From the NCBI GenBank assembly GCA_022457155.1, contig JAJGOT010000123.1:1444501-1508500 (forward strand): a DNA stretch of 64,000 nucleotides, written 5' to 3'. The notes below the pieces were generated by a model, which saw only the letters and a list, made by a program, of their open reading frames with translations, had not been told where the DNA came from and made no database searches. Positions within the stretch are counted from its first letter, which is position 1. The number at the start of each line of letters is the position of its first letter. The translations under genes were made by a program, and so were the position numbers. This stretch comes from Cladopsammia gracilis (lineage: Eukaryota; Cnidaria; Anthozoa; Scleractinia; Dendrophylliidae). Below are positions 1 to 12,900 of this stretch, piece by piece.

Positions 1-89
1 TTGTCAGACCAGGCTACGTTTTTACGCTATCGTGGTTCCCTTCACGTGAAAACTATACCCAATTTCAGACCGAAATAGTAAAAATCTAT

Positions 90-170
90 GCAGTCGAACC
101 TCTCCTTACGGACATCTCTGTAATACGGAAACCTCTATTACGGAGAGTTTCCTATGTCCCGACAAAATTC
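90..170. repeat. Fragment of a TACAGTCGAACCTC-type DNA element
   Basis: GCAGTCGAACCTCT near position 92 and the following ACGGACATCTC / ATTACGGAGAG resemble the end of the element at 22729-22883. Only one end is visible. The stretch 183-233 is an A/C-rich low-complexity run. Confidence 0.4.
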
Positions 171-235
171 TCACACATTTTCTTAAAAAAACAAAAAACA
201 AAAAACAAACAACAAACAACAAACAAACAAACAAC

Positions 236-700
236 TGGCTACACTTTAGGATTTCATCCACAGACTCAAAAGTTAAAATCACCTTGTGCAGCATAATAAA
301 CAGCACCACAGGAAAGTACTGCTCAGTAGCTTTCATTGGGTCACACTTTAGGATTTCATCCACAGACTCAAAGGTTAGAACCACCTTGTACAGCATAATA
401 AACAGCACTACAGGAAAGTACTGCTCAGTAGCTTTCATTTGAATGGTCACACTTTAGGATTTCATCCACAGACTCAAAAGTTAAAACCACCTTGTACAGC
501 ATAATAAACAGCACCACAGGAAAGTACTGCTCAATAGCTTTCATTTGAATGGTCACACTTTAGGATTTCATCCACAGACTCAAAAGTTAGAACCACCTTG
601 TACAGCATAATAAACAGCACCACAGGAAAGTACTGCCCAATAGCTTTCATTTAAATGGTCACACTTTAGGATTTCATCCACAGACTCAAAAGTTTCAACC
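236..700 (-). repeat. 106-bp tandem satellite, about 4.4 units
   Basis: GTCACACTTTAGGATTTCAT recurs at 340, 446, 552 and 658, an exact 106-bp period after the first unit. The same unit appears in the other orientation at 8808-9560 and in degraded form at 38770-39025. A minus-strand open frame (106-450) is a by-product of the repeat. Confidence 0.85.
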
Positions 701-764
701 ATGTCAAACCATTCAAAGTTTTAATGTGACCTTATACTAAACCTGTGTTTTGATTTGTTGTTAG

Positions 765-903
765 GTTATTCCGGTTGTGATTGGGGAAGAAGCCGATCCT
801 CGCGAACTAGAGAACACCACGCCAGACAAGAAAAACCTGATTGAGGCTGACAAGGGGGACAGCCCGAGAGTTGTTGGAGAGAAGATCATGGGGAAGATTC
901 GAG
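765..903 (+). CDS. D1 vWA domain, C-terminal exon (partial domain)
   Basis: The exon follows acceptor TTAG and ends at GAG|GTAACT. It encodes 46 codons starting exactly at strand 5 (VIPVVIGEEADP) and running to the last helix (EKIMGKIR). The start is phase 0, inside the domain, and the end is phase 1. The first part of this domain must lie before position 1, since 1-764 contains only repeats. This intron position (just before VIPV) is not used by any other domain in the window. Confidence 0.8.
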
Positions 904-3900
904 GTAACTCGCCTGATGTGAACACTTTTCATAGTGAAACATGATTCATTCGTGATCAGACTAAACATCTTTCACCGTAGTGTGAACACAGCAATAGTCC
1001 CTTCAACTTGTTTTTATTTTTATTTCACGTCAGATGAGCCTCCGGTTCCTGAGATTGATCTTGCCTTTGCTATTAGCGCAACTGCCTCAGATGCAGATGA
1101 GACTTTCGCTCGTATTAAAAATACAACAAAGTATATTGTCAGCAAGTATGGAACAGAAAAGATCCATTATGGATTGCTAGTGTTTGGTTCCGCGCCCAGT
1201 GTTGCTCGGGGTTTCAGCCGAGATGTGTTCTCCAAAGAGGACATGATAATGCTTCTGGACAACATCCCACGAAGCTCTACAGGTGAGATGTGTTCGGTAA
1301 TCTCTCGTATAATAGGCGAGATTCTTGATGTCATATATCAAACATGAGAAAAATGTTTTATCAGGATTTCCAAACACCGAAAAGTGGGTTGAAAAACGAG
1401 GCGCAGCCGAGTTTTTTTTAACCCACTTTGAGTTTTTTGGAAATCATGATCAAACACTCGATCTTCCTCGTGTTTGATATAGCTTCTCAAACTGATCATT
1501 GAATACACGGAAAACTAAGGATAAAATCGCCAAAATCTATGCTCATTAAGATAGGGTTCCCGAACCACCGTCACGCTTATGATTTTCTTTGTTCAAACTT
1601 GATGAGTTATAAGTGAGATTTAGAAAAAGAAACGCGTTTTGTCCATTTTTTCGTTCCCACGTAAACGATAATCTCTTCTTTGGGCAGCGTTTTCGGTGCC
1701 TTTTCAATTATTTTCTATTGTTTCGCGTATGGACAGAAGGCCTTCCTAACCGTAAAAATCTTCATTTTCGAAGACAAACGATCAAAACCCGTACATTTTG
1801 ACGGGGCCTTTATCAGCTTCGGATCTAGGGGAGGGGCTCGCAGGCCCCGCTCCCTTATCTTGCCAAAAATAAGGCCTGAGGTCCGACAGCTTTTACAATC
1901 TCCATCATTTTCACTCCCCCTTTAATCACCTCACCCCCCTGCCCGGCCCCTCTTCCCCCATTACGATAGAGTCTGGTTCCGCTACTGTTAATGCACATGT
2001 ATGCATTGGTGTTCAAAAGGTCCGGATCTGGAGAAAGCTCTGAAAGAATCACTGAAAATGTTTGAAGGAGCAGGAGCTCGACCTACTGCGAGAAAGGTTC
2101 TGGTCGTTATTATGGACAAGAAGTCTGGTGTTCCTGCATCGCTTATTGATGATGCTGCAAATGGTTTGTATGATAACAATGTCAAGGTCATTCCAGTGGC
2201 TGTCGGGAAGGAGGTGGACTTAAAAGAATTGGAAAAGAGCACAAAAGACAAAAACAATCTGATTGAAGCCCCGAAGGACTTTGTACCAGACAAGCTTGGC
2301 GAAACAATTATGAGAAAGGTCCTTAGAGGTATGTAACGGATGCTTGTTACTACTGTAGAGCAGACAATAAAGAAGTTACTAAATGCAATTTTCTATTTGG
2401 GTGTAAAGGTGGTAATTGCGATGCTTGCATGAAGTGACTAGCAACATTGCTATGTAACCCTAGAGGGAATGCCAGTCTATGCAAAGGTTATTCCCAGCAT
2501 TTTGTTCGGGTTTTCTTTTCAATTCACTAGCACCCACAGGGTACTCCGCACGTGCGGAGGTACGGAGGCCTTGTGGATAGCGCGCGTGTTGAACATGCAA
2601 ACTTAAAGTCTTTGGTTCGATTTGTTGGTACTGAGGTGACACGCTGAGACAAACTTTAAAAAGTACGACTATGACATAAAGATTCTCCCTGACATGAAAA
2701 GAAAATCACCCATTTTCGTTTTGGAAGGAGTTATGCTCCCTCTTCTCCATATCATTATCGACGCGGGGTGGGCTCAACGTTGTAGGTTTGCGAAGTTAAA
2801 CGTGAAAGCCATCACACCTTGTAAAGTCTAAAGACTAATGCATTCGTTCTTATTAGTGCCATCTGCCCCGGAAGTGGATCTTATATTTGCCGTGAGTGCC
2901 ACCACAAGCAGTGCAGCACAAACTCTCCGCACCATGAAGGACACGCTGACTTATGTGATCAACACTTATGGTGTAGGCAACATAAGGTATTCCACATCAC
3001 TTTGATCGGGCTCTTATTTGTCCGCAAGTAGGCGAAAGTATTTCACCGTATGGCGAACGAACGCGAGTATGGTTTGCTCTGACTGGTGTTTTCGTGTGCA
3101 AAAGACTTTTACAATTTGCAAGCAACTTGCTTGCACGTTTGCCCATCAAACGAAAGTTTGTACGCAAGTTGAATTTTTTTAAAGGGACACTGTACCGGTT
3201 TATATATCGTGTTTTCATAATTATGGCCAGGAGCTTGCTTTATGATTGCTTTATTATCTTGAAATAGGAATAAACCATCACCAAAAGTGATGAAAACAAA
3301 GAAATATGAACTAAACAGACAAAATAAAAAAGTCAAAATTTCACAAGAATGGCAAGTTTGATTTCTTGACCGCCTGTCACGAAATCAGATTTGATGAAAT
3401 TTAATCCTCTTCCATCCTTGCAATCCAGCACTTTATATCCAAACTACTGCTTCTGTTTTGCTCTATAGAATCTTTTCATCCAATTTTAAAAGTTGTATAT
3501 TTGGTGGCATTTAGCGATATAACATGCAAATAAGGTAAGGGAAATTTTGCTATTTTGGCGCGACAGTGTCCCTTTAAATTGTATATTTGGTGGTATCAGT
3601 AACAGTAATTGGGCTGAGTGGAGTACAATTCAGGGATTAATCGGGCGAATAATTTCAAATCGGCCGAGCGCGTAGCGCGGAGACGATTTGAAAATGATTA
3701 CGAGCACGATTACCCCTGAATTGTACGACACGAAGTTCAATTACTAATTAATCGAATCAATAACAAAATTCGAGATGTATGTGGAGTTTTTTGTTCTCAA
3801 AACGTCAAGGATATTTTCTATCAGTTTGAAAGCACGAGGAAACAGCCACCATAAAAAAGAAGCCATTTAAGTGCACCTGATTGACGCGCGCGCAACGTAG

Positions 3901-6900
3901 GCGTCCAATTACAGCTATCCATTTACAAAAAGTTGTAATTGGATAGCTGTAATTGGACACCCACGTGACTGCGCGCCAATTACGTAAGAAATAGGCGCGT
4001 GGATGACCAATCACAATCGAGAATTTTGTTATTGATACGATTAAGCGATATAACATACAAATAAGGTAAGCGAAATTTTGTTATTTCGGCGGGACAGTGG
4101 CGGGACAGTGGCGGGACAGTGGTGGGACAGTGGCGGGACAGTGCCCCTTTAACCTAGCGTCGACTTGCGCTACGGTTTGGTCATGGCTTTATATTCGTCT
4201 CTGAAAATAACCATTACGTCATATTACAGGTATGGTATGATCACATACGGCACAGATGCCACCATTGTCAAGAGATTTGGCAGATCAGATCCATCACCAG
4301 AAGACCTTAAGAAGTTAGTGCAGGGTTTGCCTGAAAGCCAGGGTCCGCCGGATTTTGATGAAGTGCTTGATGCAGCTAAGAATGTTTTTGAAGGTGCAGG
4401 TCTTAGATCAAATGCCTTGAAGGTAAGCATACGTTTGTCCGTTTCGTTAGTATGGTGTTGTACACCCATTATAAAACTAATTACAAATTTGTCATGGTTA
4501 TACATCTTGAGGGTTTAAAAATGATAGCTTTCTTTATAGTTTTTCTCACGACTTAGTCATTTTAGATTCAAATGCATGGAAAGTGACCACATTGTGAAAC
4601 AAACGATAAAGAAAGCTATTACAACATTACTACAAATATGTCAGATTAAAAATTAGGGCATTTTGCTAGCGGTTTTGTGCCACGCAACTCATGCACCGAA
4701 CTTGTCTTATTTTCAAGGTCGTTGTGGTGATAACAGATGATCGCTCCAGCTCAACAACAGAACAAATAACGGCAGCGGCAAAGCCATTAGAAGACAAAGC
4801 AATTCATGTCATTGCTGTCGGCATTGGAGCAACCCCGGATGTCACACAACTCGAGAAAATGACTCAAAAGAAGGATGACGTTATCAAAGCACCCAAGGAT
4901 GTTGACCCAGCCGAATTGGGCAATCGAATCATGGAGAAAGCTTTTCAACGTAAGCTTTTAAACCATTTACAACATTTACAAATAATTATAGCATAGTCAA
5001 GACGTGGTGGTGTAGTGGCAAAATTCTAGGGATAACCCAGCGATGGACTAGCGTCCCATTCAGGGAGGTAGCAATATTCCTAGTTGCTTCTAGTGATGCT
5101 ATGGAAACTGGGTTGTGCCCCGGCCGTTTGGGCCATGCATGGGTCGTGTGCGAAATAACCGTAACCGTAGCAAATCGGTGTTGTGTAGTGCCATATTTTT
5201 AAAGTGTTTACAATATTTTCTCTCTTGTTAGGCGGTAATTTTTCCTTAAGTGTTAAGGCCCGTTTACACATGCGATTTTTGATGCGACATTGCGCGACAA
5301 ATCGCGCCCAAATTTCACTGAAATCGCCGCCCGTTTAAACACACGATTTGAAGATGCAACTTGCGCGCGACAAAAATTGCATCGACAAGTGCGACAAAAA
5401 TTGCACAAAAAATTGCCTGTGTAAACGGGCCTTTACGTCATTTCATTCCATTAAAATTTTGTTTTCTCTGTTCTGTCTCTGTTCTCTCTGGGCGGAGAGA
5501 GATTTGGGAAAGTTTTAGAATTAGAATATAAAATTAGCAGATGGACACGAAAACAACCTGGGGTGTTCTTTCGTGGGTATCAACTGTTTGTTGGTGTTTG
5601 AAAAGTAATTTTCCATTTTTCATCCCTTCTCTAAAACTATTACAATTTTATTCAAATTCAGGTGTTACTCCCTATTAGTACTCTCCTGTATGAGGCAGCG
5701 GGTCGAGTGGTTCGTGCGCGGGACTTGAAATCCGGAAGTCCTGCGTTCAGGACCCACTCTAACCACAAAGTGGAGTTGTTTCACGGTAGACCCATCAACA
5801 CCTCGGCCACGCTTGTAAAATAGCCAACTGGTCTGCCTCCGCCAGTTGGCATTTTTAACATATTATGTTCAATTTACAATATTTGTTTCCATATTTGAGT
5901 AGCGTGCCTGTAAATCAGCTACATAGCTAAGTACTCGCCCACAATAAACAACATTTCCATTTTTTTAGCGGTACTGCCGCCCATAGAAGAGGTGGATCTA
6001 GTGGTGGCCCTGTGCGCAGTATCTTCACAGTCGAACCAGACCTTTGAACTGATGAAAGACACTATTAAGTCCATTGTCGATAAATATGGTACCTCAAAGA
6101 TCCACTACAATGTCGTCATATACGGAACAATGGCTATCCCAACGTCGGACTTCTCGGACAAAACGCTTACAAAGGAGGACGTTAAAAGTTACATTGATGT
6201 ACTTCCCACGCCTAGAGGTGAATTATACGATGATAATGATAATGATGATGATGATGATGATACTAATTTCAGGGACACCCAACGAGGAATGTTTAGGAAA
6301 ATGCTTGGAATAGTGTTGTACTGTCTTTCCATATCATTATAGTGCCTTTACAGGGAACCCAATGAGAAATGTTTAGGAAAACGCTTGGAATAGTGTTGTA
6401 CTGTCTTTCCATATCATTATAATGCCTTTACAGGGAACCCAACGAGAAATGTTTAGGAAAACGCTTGGAGTGGTTCTGTTTTTCCATATCATTATAGTGC
6501 CTTTACAGGGAACCCAACAAGGAATGTTTAGGAAAATGCTTGGAATGGCGTTGTACTGTCTTTCCATATCATTATAATGCCTTTACAGGGAACCCAACAA
6601 GAAATGTTTAGGAAAATGCTTGGAATGGCTTTGTTCTGTTTTTCCAGATCATTTTAGTGCGTTTAATGAAATTATGTGAAAGTTTATACCGTGCGATCTT
6701 TTCGGTTCTTCTAGCTCCATATTTTAGCTGCAGAAACGTTTAGGGGAAGGAATCCTATCCCCTCAATACACTAGCTGCTTTCTTCTTTCCGAAAATCCTA
6801 GCTGACCTTATTTCGAACCCAAAACGGCATTCTTTTCCCCGCCCAAAACAAACGGCGTTTAGGTGGCTCCGTATAGTTTTTTGGCGCGCGAAGCATGGGC

Positions 6901-9900
6901 ATGAAAATTTGCGCGAGCGCGCGTTTGTTTATTTTGATGACGTGTCGAAAATAAAGAGATTTTTACGGTGACTAAAACGTTTATTGCGCGCATTCCACAC
7001 GGTGAATTTTTATAAAAATTGACAAATTAGTAGGATTTTCTTTGTTCTCGATCACAAAAAAAGACAACAGTTTTTGTACATACACAAACCCAATAAACGT
7101 AAAAAACGAAAAGTGAGTAAAGTGCCGAAAATTATGTACCGATTTTGTTATGGCTTTTTTAGATTAGACTTACTGAATGTTTCTTCTGTTTCACCAAAAA
7201 TCGTGAATTTTTACCGTATAAAAACTGAGAAAATCCGTTGAGAGGTTTGGTAGCCATGAACAACGAGCCCAACAACTCAATCATTGGTTGCCATGGTAAC
7301 GTTACAAGACTGCCTTGCAAATTAGACTTCTCCGTAAACGAGAAAGCCTAAGCTACGTGTATGTATATTATGACTGGTATTGCGAAACAAAACTCTCGAA
7401 AGACAGCAATAACATCGTGTGTGTTTTATTTGGAAGACTGGCCAATTACTATATGGAGCCACCTTAAACGATTTCTGATGTTCTGAAAGTTTGAGGCGAC
7501 CTAAGGAAACTGTAGTTTTAATAAAATCTGTTACGAATTTTTTAAGATGACTAAGACCTTTCGAACAGCTTTCCAACAAAACGATTCGCTGGGTGTCCTT
7601 AATCATTATTTTAGTCTCAAAATCTTGTAGAACCAAGCCAAGCTCTGTATTGACCAAAGTCCTGAGCCTACGGTCATGTGGCATCTCTTAGAGCGAGAAG
7701 CGTATGTAGCAGAAGCAAACCGTATTTCCCGAACACAAGGAAACTGTTCTTGATATGTTCTCGGCGTAGTTACATTTGATTCCCCTGCAGTGTTTCGTAG
7801 TTTAACTATGCTTTAGAAAAATTTAGGCACGGCGAGAGAACATATTAAAACAAAACTCACCATGTTGCCACAGAACGTCATCACCTGACGCCTTTACCTG
7901 ACGTCATCAAAAGTTTAAAATCATAACTGCTTATTCTACACGGTCCTTCTTTTAACAGGTTTTTCATATTAGCAACAGTAATCGTCGTGCCTAGTGTTAT
8001 GACAATATATTACTTTGCCTTAGAGATATAGTATTTTGAGCGTCTCCATGTGTGAAAGAAAATCAAGAATTTTTCACTCAGTTTGCAGACTTTTCTAAAG
8101 CGAGGATCAAGTGTAAATCGGAGGTCTTTTGAATCTTTGAACTGAACAAAAAAGATTATAAAGGAAATTAAGGTGTATTTCAAGAATTTCTTAAAAATGG
8201 CGGACTCGTACAAACGGTCTTAATTTTCTAAATATTCCTTTCTCCATAACTCGGTCATTAAAGATCGCCGGGCTTCAAAATTTTGCTAAGTCGTTTCATT
8301 TGGCATTCTCCGCATCATCTTATCTCTGATGTTGCTCCCAAATCCAGTAAAACAATCTACTTACACAGATGAAAACGATCTACATAAAGTCAATATAATG
8401 CAATTATTGACAGGTTGTCATATGTTCGTTACAGTTGGCCCCACTTCTCCAGTCCTCGATCAGGCACTCGAAGCTACCAGAGCTTTATTTGAAGGCGATG
8501 GAGTACGACAAAATGCAAAGAAAGTTCTCATCGTGTTTACGGATAAGAGCTCAGGTTTAGATGAGAGTGTACTAAGATCTGCTGCAAGTGAGCTGGAGAG
8601 CAAAGAAGTGGAAGTGATCGCTGTGTCTATGGGGGAAGAGTCCGATGCTAATGAACTGGTGTATATTACGCCTTGCACGGTCAACATCATTGATGTGCCG
8701 GTCGATGAAAACCCTGACAAGTTGTCAACAGACATATTGAATCTTATTATAGGTTTGTTTGTAATCTTTTCAATACTTAACCCTGAAATTTCACTCCTGT
8801 GAATAAAGTCTAAAGTGTGACTATTGAAATGAAAGCTACTGAGCAGTACTTTCCTGTGGTACTGTTTATTATGCTATACAAGGTGGTTCTAACTTTTGAG
8901 TCTGTGGATGAAATCCTAAAGTGTGACTATTCAAATGAAAGCTACTGAGAAGTACTTTCCTATGCATTAGTGCTGTATACTATGCTGTGCAAGATGGTTG
9001 CATATTTTGAGTCTGTGGATGAAATCCTACAGTGAAACCATTCAAATGAAAACTGTTGAGCAGTGCGTTACTGTGGTACTGTTTATAGTGCTGTACAAGG
9101 TGGTTCTAACTTCTGAGTCTGTAGATGAAACCCTAAAGTGTAATCATTCAAATGAAAGCTATTGAGCAGTACCTTCCTGTGATACTGTTTATTATGCTGT
9201 ACAAAGTGATTCTAACTTTTGAGTCTGTGGATGAAATCCTAACATGTGACTATTCAAATGAAAGCTATTGAACAGTACTTTCCTGTGGTGCTGTTTATTA
9301 TGCTGAACAAGGTGGTTCTAACTTTTGAGTCTGTGGATGAAATACTAAAGTGTAACCATTCAAATGAAAGCTATTGAACAGTACTTTCCTATGGTGCTGT
9401 TTATTTTGCTGTACAAGGTGGTTCTAACTCTTTAGTCTGTGGATGAAATCCTAAAGTGTGACCATTCAAATAACAGCAACTGCGCAGCACGTTCTCGTTA
9501 CGTTCTTGAGGCTATGAATGAAACCCTAAATTGTGACAATTAAAATCAAGGTTATTGTGCAGTACTTTCCAGTGGCTCTACTGTTCCTTTAATGTGCATC
9601 GTTAGTAACGCATCATTTATTCGTTCCTTGTAGACCCATGCCCAGTACAGACGGAGGTGGATCTCGCCTTTGCAATAAGTGCAAATTCTTTGAACTACAT
9701 CCAGACATTCAGACTAATGAAAGACACTATAAATTGGATTATCGGCAAATATGGAACAGACAATCTGCGTTATTCCGTCATCGTGTTCGGTTCTGACGCG
9801 AGCACAGAACTCAACTTCGATAGTGACTTTGTCACCCCAAATGTATTGATACAGTTTGTTCAGGGGCTGTCAAGGCGTAACGGAGGTGCTGATATCACCA

Positions 9901-12900
9901 AAGCCCTGGAGGAGGCTAAAAAGGTGTTTGAATCTGGTGGTGCGAGACCCGAGGCAAGAAAGGTGAATACGGGAATATTAAGATATTTCTTTGTTGCATT
10001 TCGTTTCTAAACTAATTCGTCTGTAGTTCAACAAATTTCGTTATTTTAGTTTAGTTATGCTGCTGTTTCATGCTCCAGTGTGGAGGCTCTGTGGTGTAGT
10101 GGTTAGCGCGTTGGCCTTCATTTCCAAAGGTGGTGGTTAGTGCTGCAACGATACACCGGTGCACCGGTGAACCGCGATATTTTTTGTCACGATACGAATA
10201 TCGATATTTGAACTACATATCGCGATATTATGATATTATGATTCTTCATCAACATTCAGACCCTTTACCCAAGTCCAAGCCTTTTTATAGCCATTTATTA
10301 AACAAAGGGACAAGAAAGTTCAATCCTTGCTTCGTATAGCTTCGCATGCTTCCGACACATACTTTTCATAATTAGTTGTCAGCTGACACAGTATTGCACG
10401 CCCACGGGAAAAACATGCGGTTTGTCACAAAATGTCTTCCCGTGTTGGTGGAAAAATGTCTGTAATGATGTATCGTATCGTGTATTGTATCGTGTATCGT
10501 ATCGTGTATCGTATCGTATCGTATCGTATCGTATCACTTGTATCGAGATATGTATCGTATCATGAGAAAATGTATCGTTGCAGCCCTAGTGGTAGTTCGA
10601 GGCCTTTTCTCGACCGTCGTGTTGTTTCGTCGTGTCCAGATTGTCTCTTTCCACCAAGGTGAATAAGTGAGTGCCTACGAAAGAATGCTGGGGGTAACCC
10701 TGCGATAGATTAGCATCCAGGGGAGTAGCAATACTCCTAGTTGCTTCATGCTACGGAAAGCGGGTTAAGCTCCGGCCGAGTGGGTACCATGTGGCTCGTG
10801 TATGTCGTTACCTTCATCCTTCAATAGGCCAGTAGTATCATGACATACTTCACCTCGTATATTTTAGGTGTTGGTTGTTATCACAGACAAAACGTCTGGC
10901 TTGAGTTCATCTGATATCGAGAACGCGGCTGAACCTTTGCATGACAAGGGGATCAAGGTAGTGCCAGTAGCGGTGGGAAGTGAAGCAGATTCTTCAGAAC
11001 TGGAGTTAACTAATCCTGAGCGATTTGTCATCGACGCACCAAGGGATGAAGACCCACAGACATTAGGAAAGCAAATAATGGAACATGTTGTTAGACGTAA
11101 GTCGGGACACCCTCTTTGGAGGATGGTGAAGGGGAATGGAGGATAAGGAGGGGAAAATGTTTGCCTGTACACTAAAAAATACCGTGGATACACGAAACGC
11201 TGAATGGGTTATGGCGATGGGGCAGAAATGTGCACATTTTCACTCGATCGATCGGCTGTTAACGTTGAACTCGCGATATGTAATGGTTAACTACCTCACC
11301 CATGAGAACGACGTTGGAGGGAGGAGAGGGTGGGGAGTTAGACGCAAGGGTTGGGGGTCGGTGGAGCAAAGCGCCTAGGAGAGGGGAGGGGAGGGTCCGA
11401 ACGTTTAGTATTCACGAGTTGGCTCACAGCCGGGAACCTTTGATTGAGGTAGGGGAGGGTGGGGAGTTAGACGCAAGGGTTGGGGGTCGGTGGAGCAAAG
11501 CGCCTAGGAGAGGGGAGGGGAGGGGAGGTCCGAACGTTTAGTATTCACGAGTTGGCTCACAGCCGGGAACCTTTCTTTGATGTTGTGTGTGGCGCCTATT
11601 TGGGGGCAGCGCTCATTCGAGGACAGCGCTTTTTCGAGTAAATACGGTACTTTTTTCACTTGGATCGTATATTATATATCAAGGTAATCAATAGCGAAGG
11701 ACAATTAATTCCTTTCAACGTCATTCTTCCATTCTTCTGATGCAATTACCTAATGTTCACCGTTGTGTTTGTGTTTACAGCCAAGTTCCCGCCAATCGAC
11801 ATTGCCTTTGCACTGAGTTCCACTGGAATATCAGCCAATGAAACATACAAGTTGATGAAGGACACGATTGAGCTGATCATTGAAAAGTATGGCACGGGCA
11901 GCATGCGATACAGTGTCATACCATACTCTGACTCTGCTAATATCAACATAAAATTCAGCGAGAAATATCCCAACATTGAAGACCTGCAAGCAGCCATCAA
12001 GGCTCTGCTTCCACACACGGGTGGTTCGAATCTTCCAGCAGCCTTAACAGCTGCTAAAGAGGCGTTTCAAGACAGCGGAGTTCGCAAGCATGCCACGCAT
12101 GTGCTTGTTGTGATAACGGACAAGAGCTCTGGAGCGACTACAGATGACATAAAGAAAGCTGCCAAGCCTGTGCAGGATTCCGGAATTGTTGTTATTCCTG
12201 TTGGGATTGGCAACCAAGTTGATGTCCAGGAGCTTGAAGAGACAACAAATATTAAAGAAAATGTTATTTCTGTCGCTGTAAAGGAAGACCCCCAAAACTT
12301 GATGGTTATGATCATGGCGAAAGTAAACGGTACGACTTAACGAAATATCGTGTTTACACCAAAGACCCGTTCTACGCCTCTTAAACTCTTTTTATAAATC
12401 TCACTTAGAGCAGTTTTCAATTGATTTTCGAAAGTAATTACACAATTGCTTTGGTTTTGCATTGCTACGCTTTGTGATTGGCTAAAAAATCTCGCGCCAT
12501 TTTCTCGACCAATCAGAAGTAAAACCAAAACCAATCGTGACTTACTCGCACGCGTTTCCCGCGCTTGTCGCCGCCGACATGTAATTGCTTCGAGCTCTGA
12601 TTGGTTCGTTGGATTGTTTACGACTGCTGTGATTGGTCAGAGTAATTATTTTGGTTTTGGTTTTACGACACTATTGAAAACTGCTCTATAATTCAGAAGA
12701 AAGAAAATCATAAGCGTGATGGTGGTTTGGAAACATAGATTTTGGCGAGTTTACTCCTTCATTGTCTCTGTTTGTAATGATCAGTTTAAGAAGCTATATA
12801 AAATACTCAAAAGCCGGAGTGTTTAATCAGGTATCCAAACACCTTGAAGTCGGTAAAAAAAAAAATTGGCCGCGCCACTTTCTTTCAATCCACTTCTCGG

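Noticed and set aside
106..450. 114-codon minus-strand frame with internal repeats
   Set aside because: It lies wholly in the 106-bp satellite; the repeated peptide mirrors the DNA period.
934..1033. Methionines upstream of exon starts (for example 934, 4165, 8329, 13203, 30532) as gene starts
   Set aside because: Each lies before a good 3' splice acceptor and encodes non-vWA intronic sequence; the exons are internal.
7322..7684. 120-codon minus-strand frame in the D4 intron as a nested gene
   Set aside because: No recognisable domain, promoter or splice context; length is within chance for AT-rich intron sequence.
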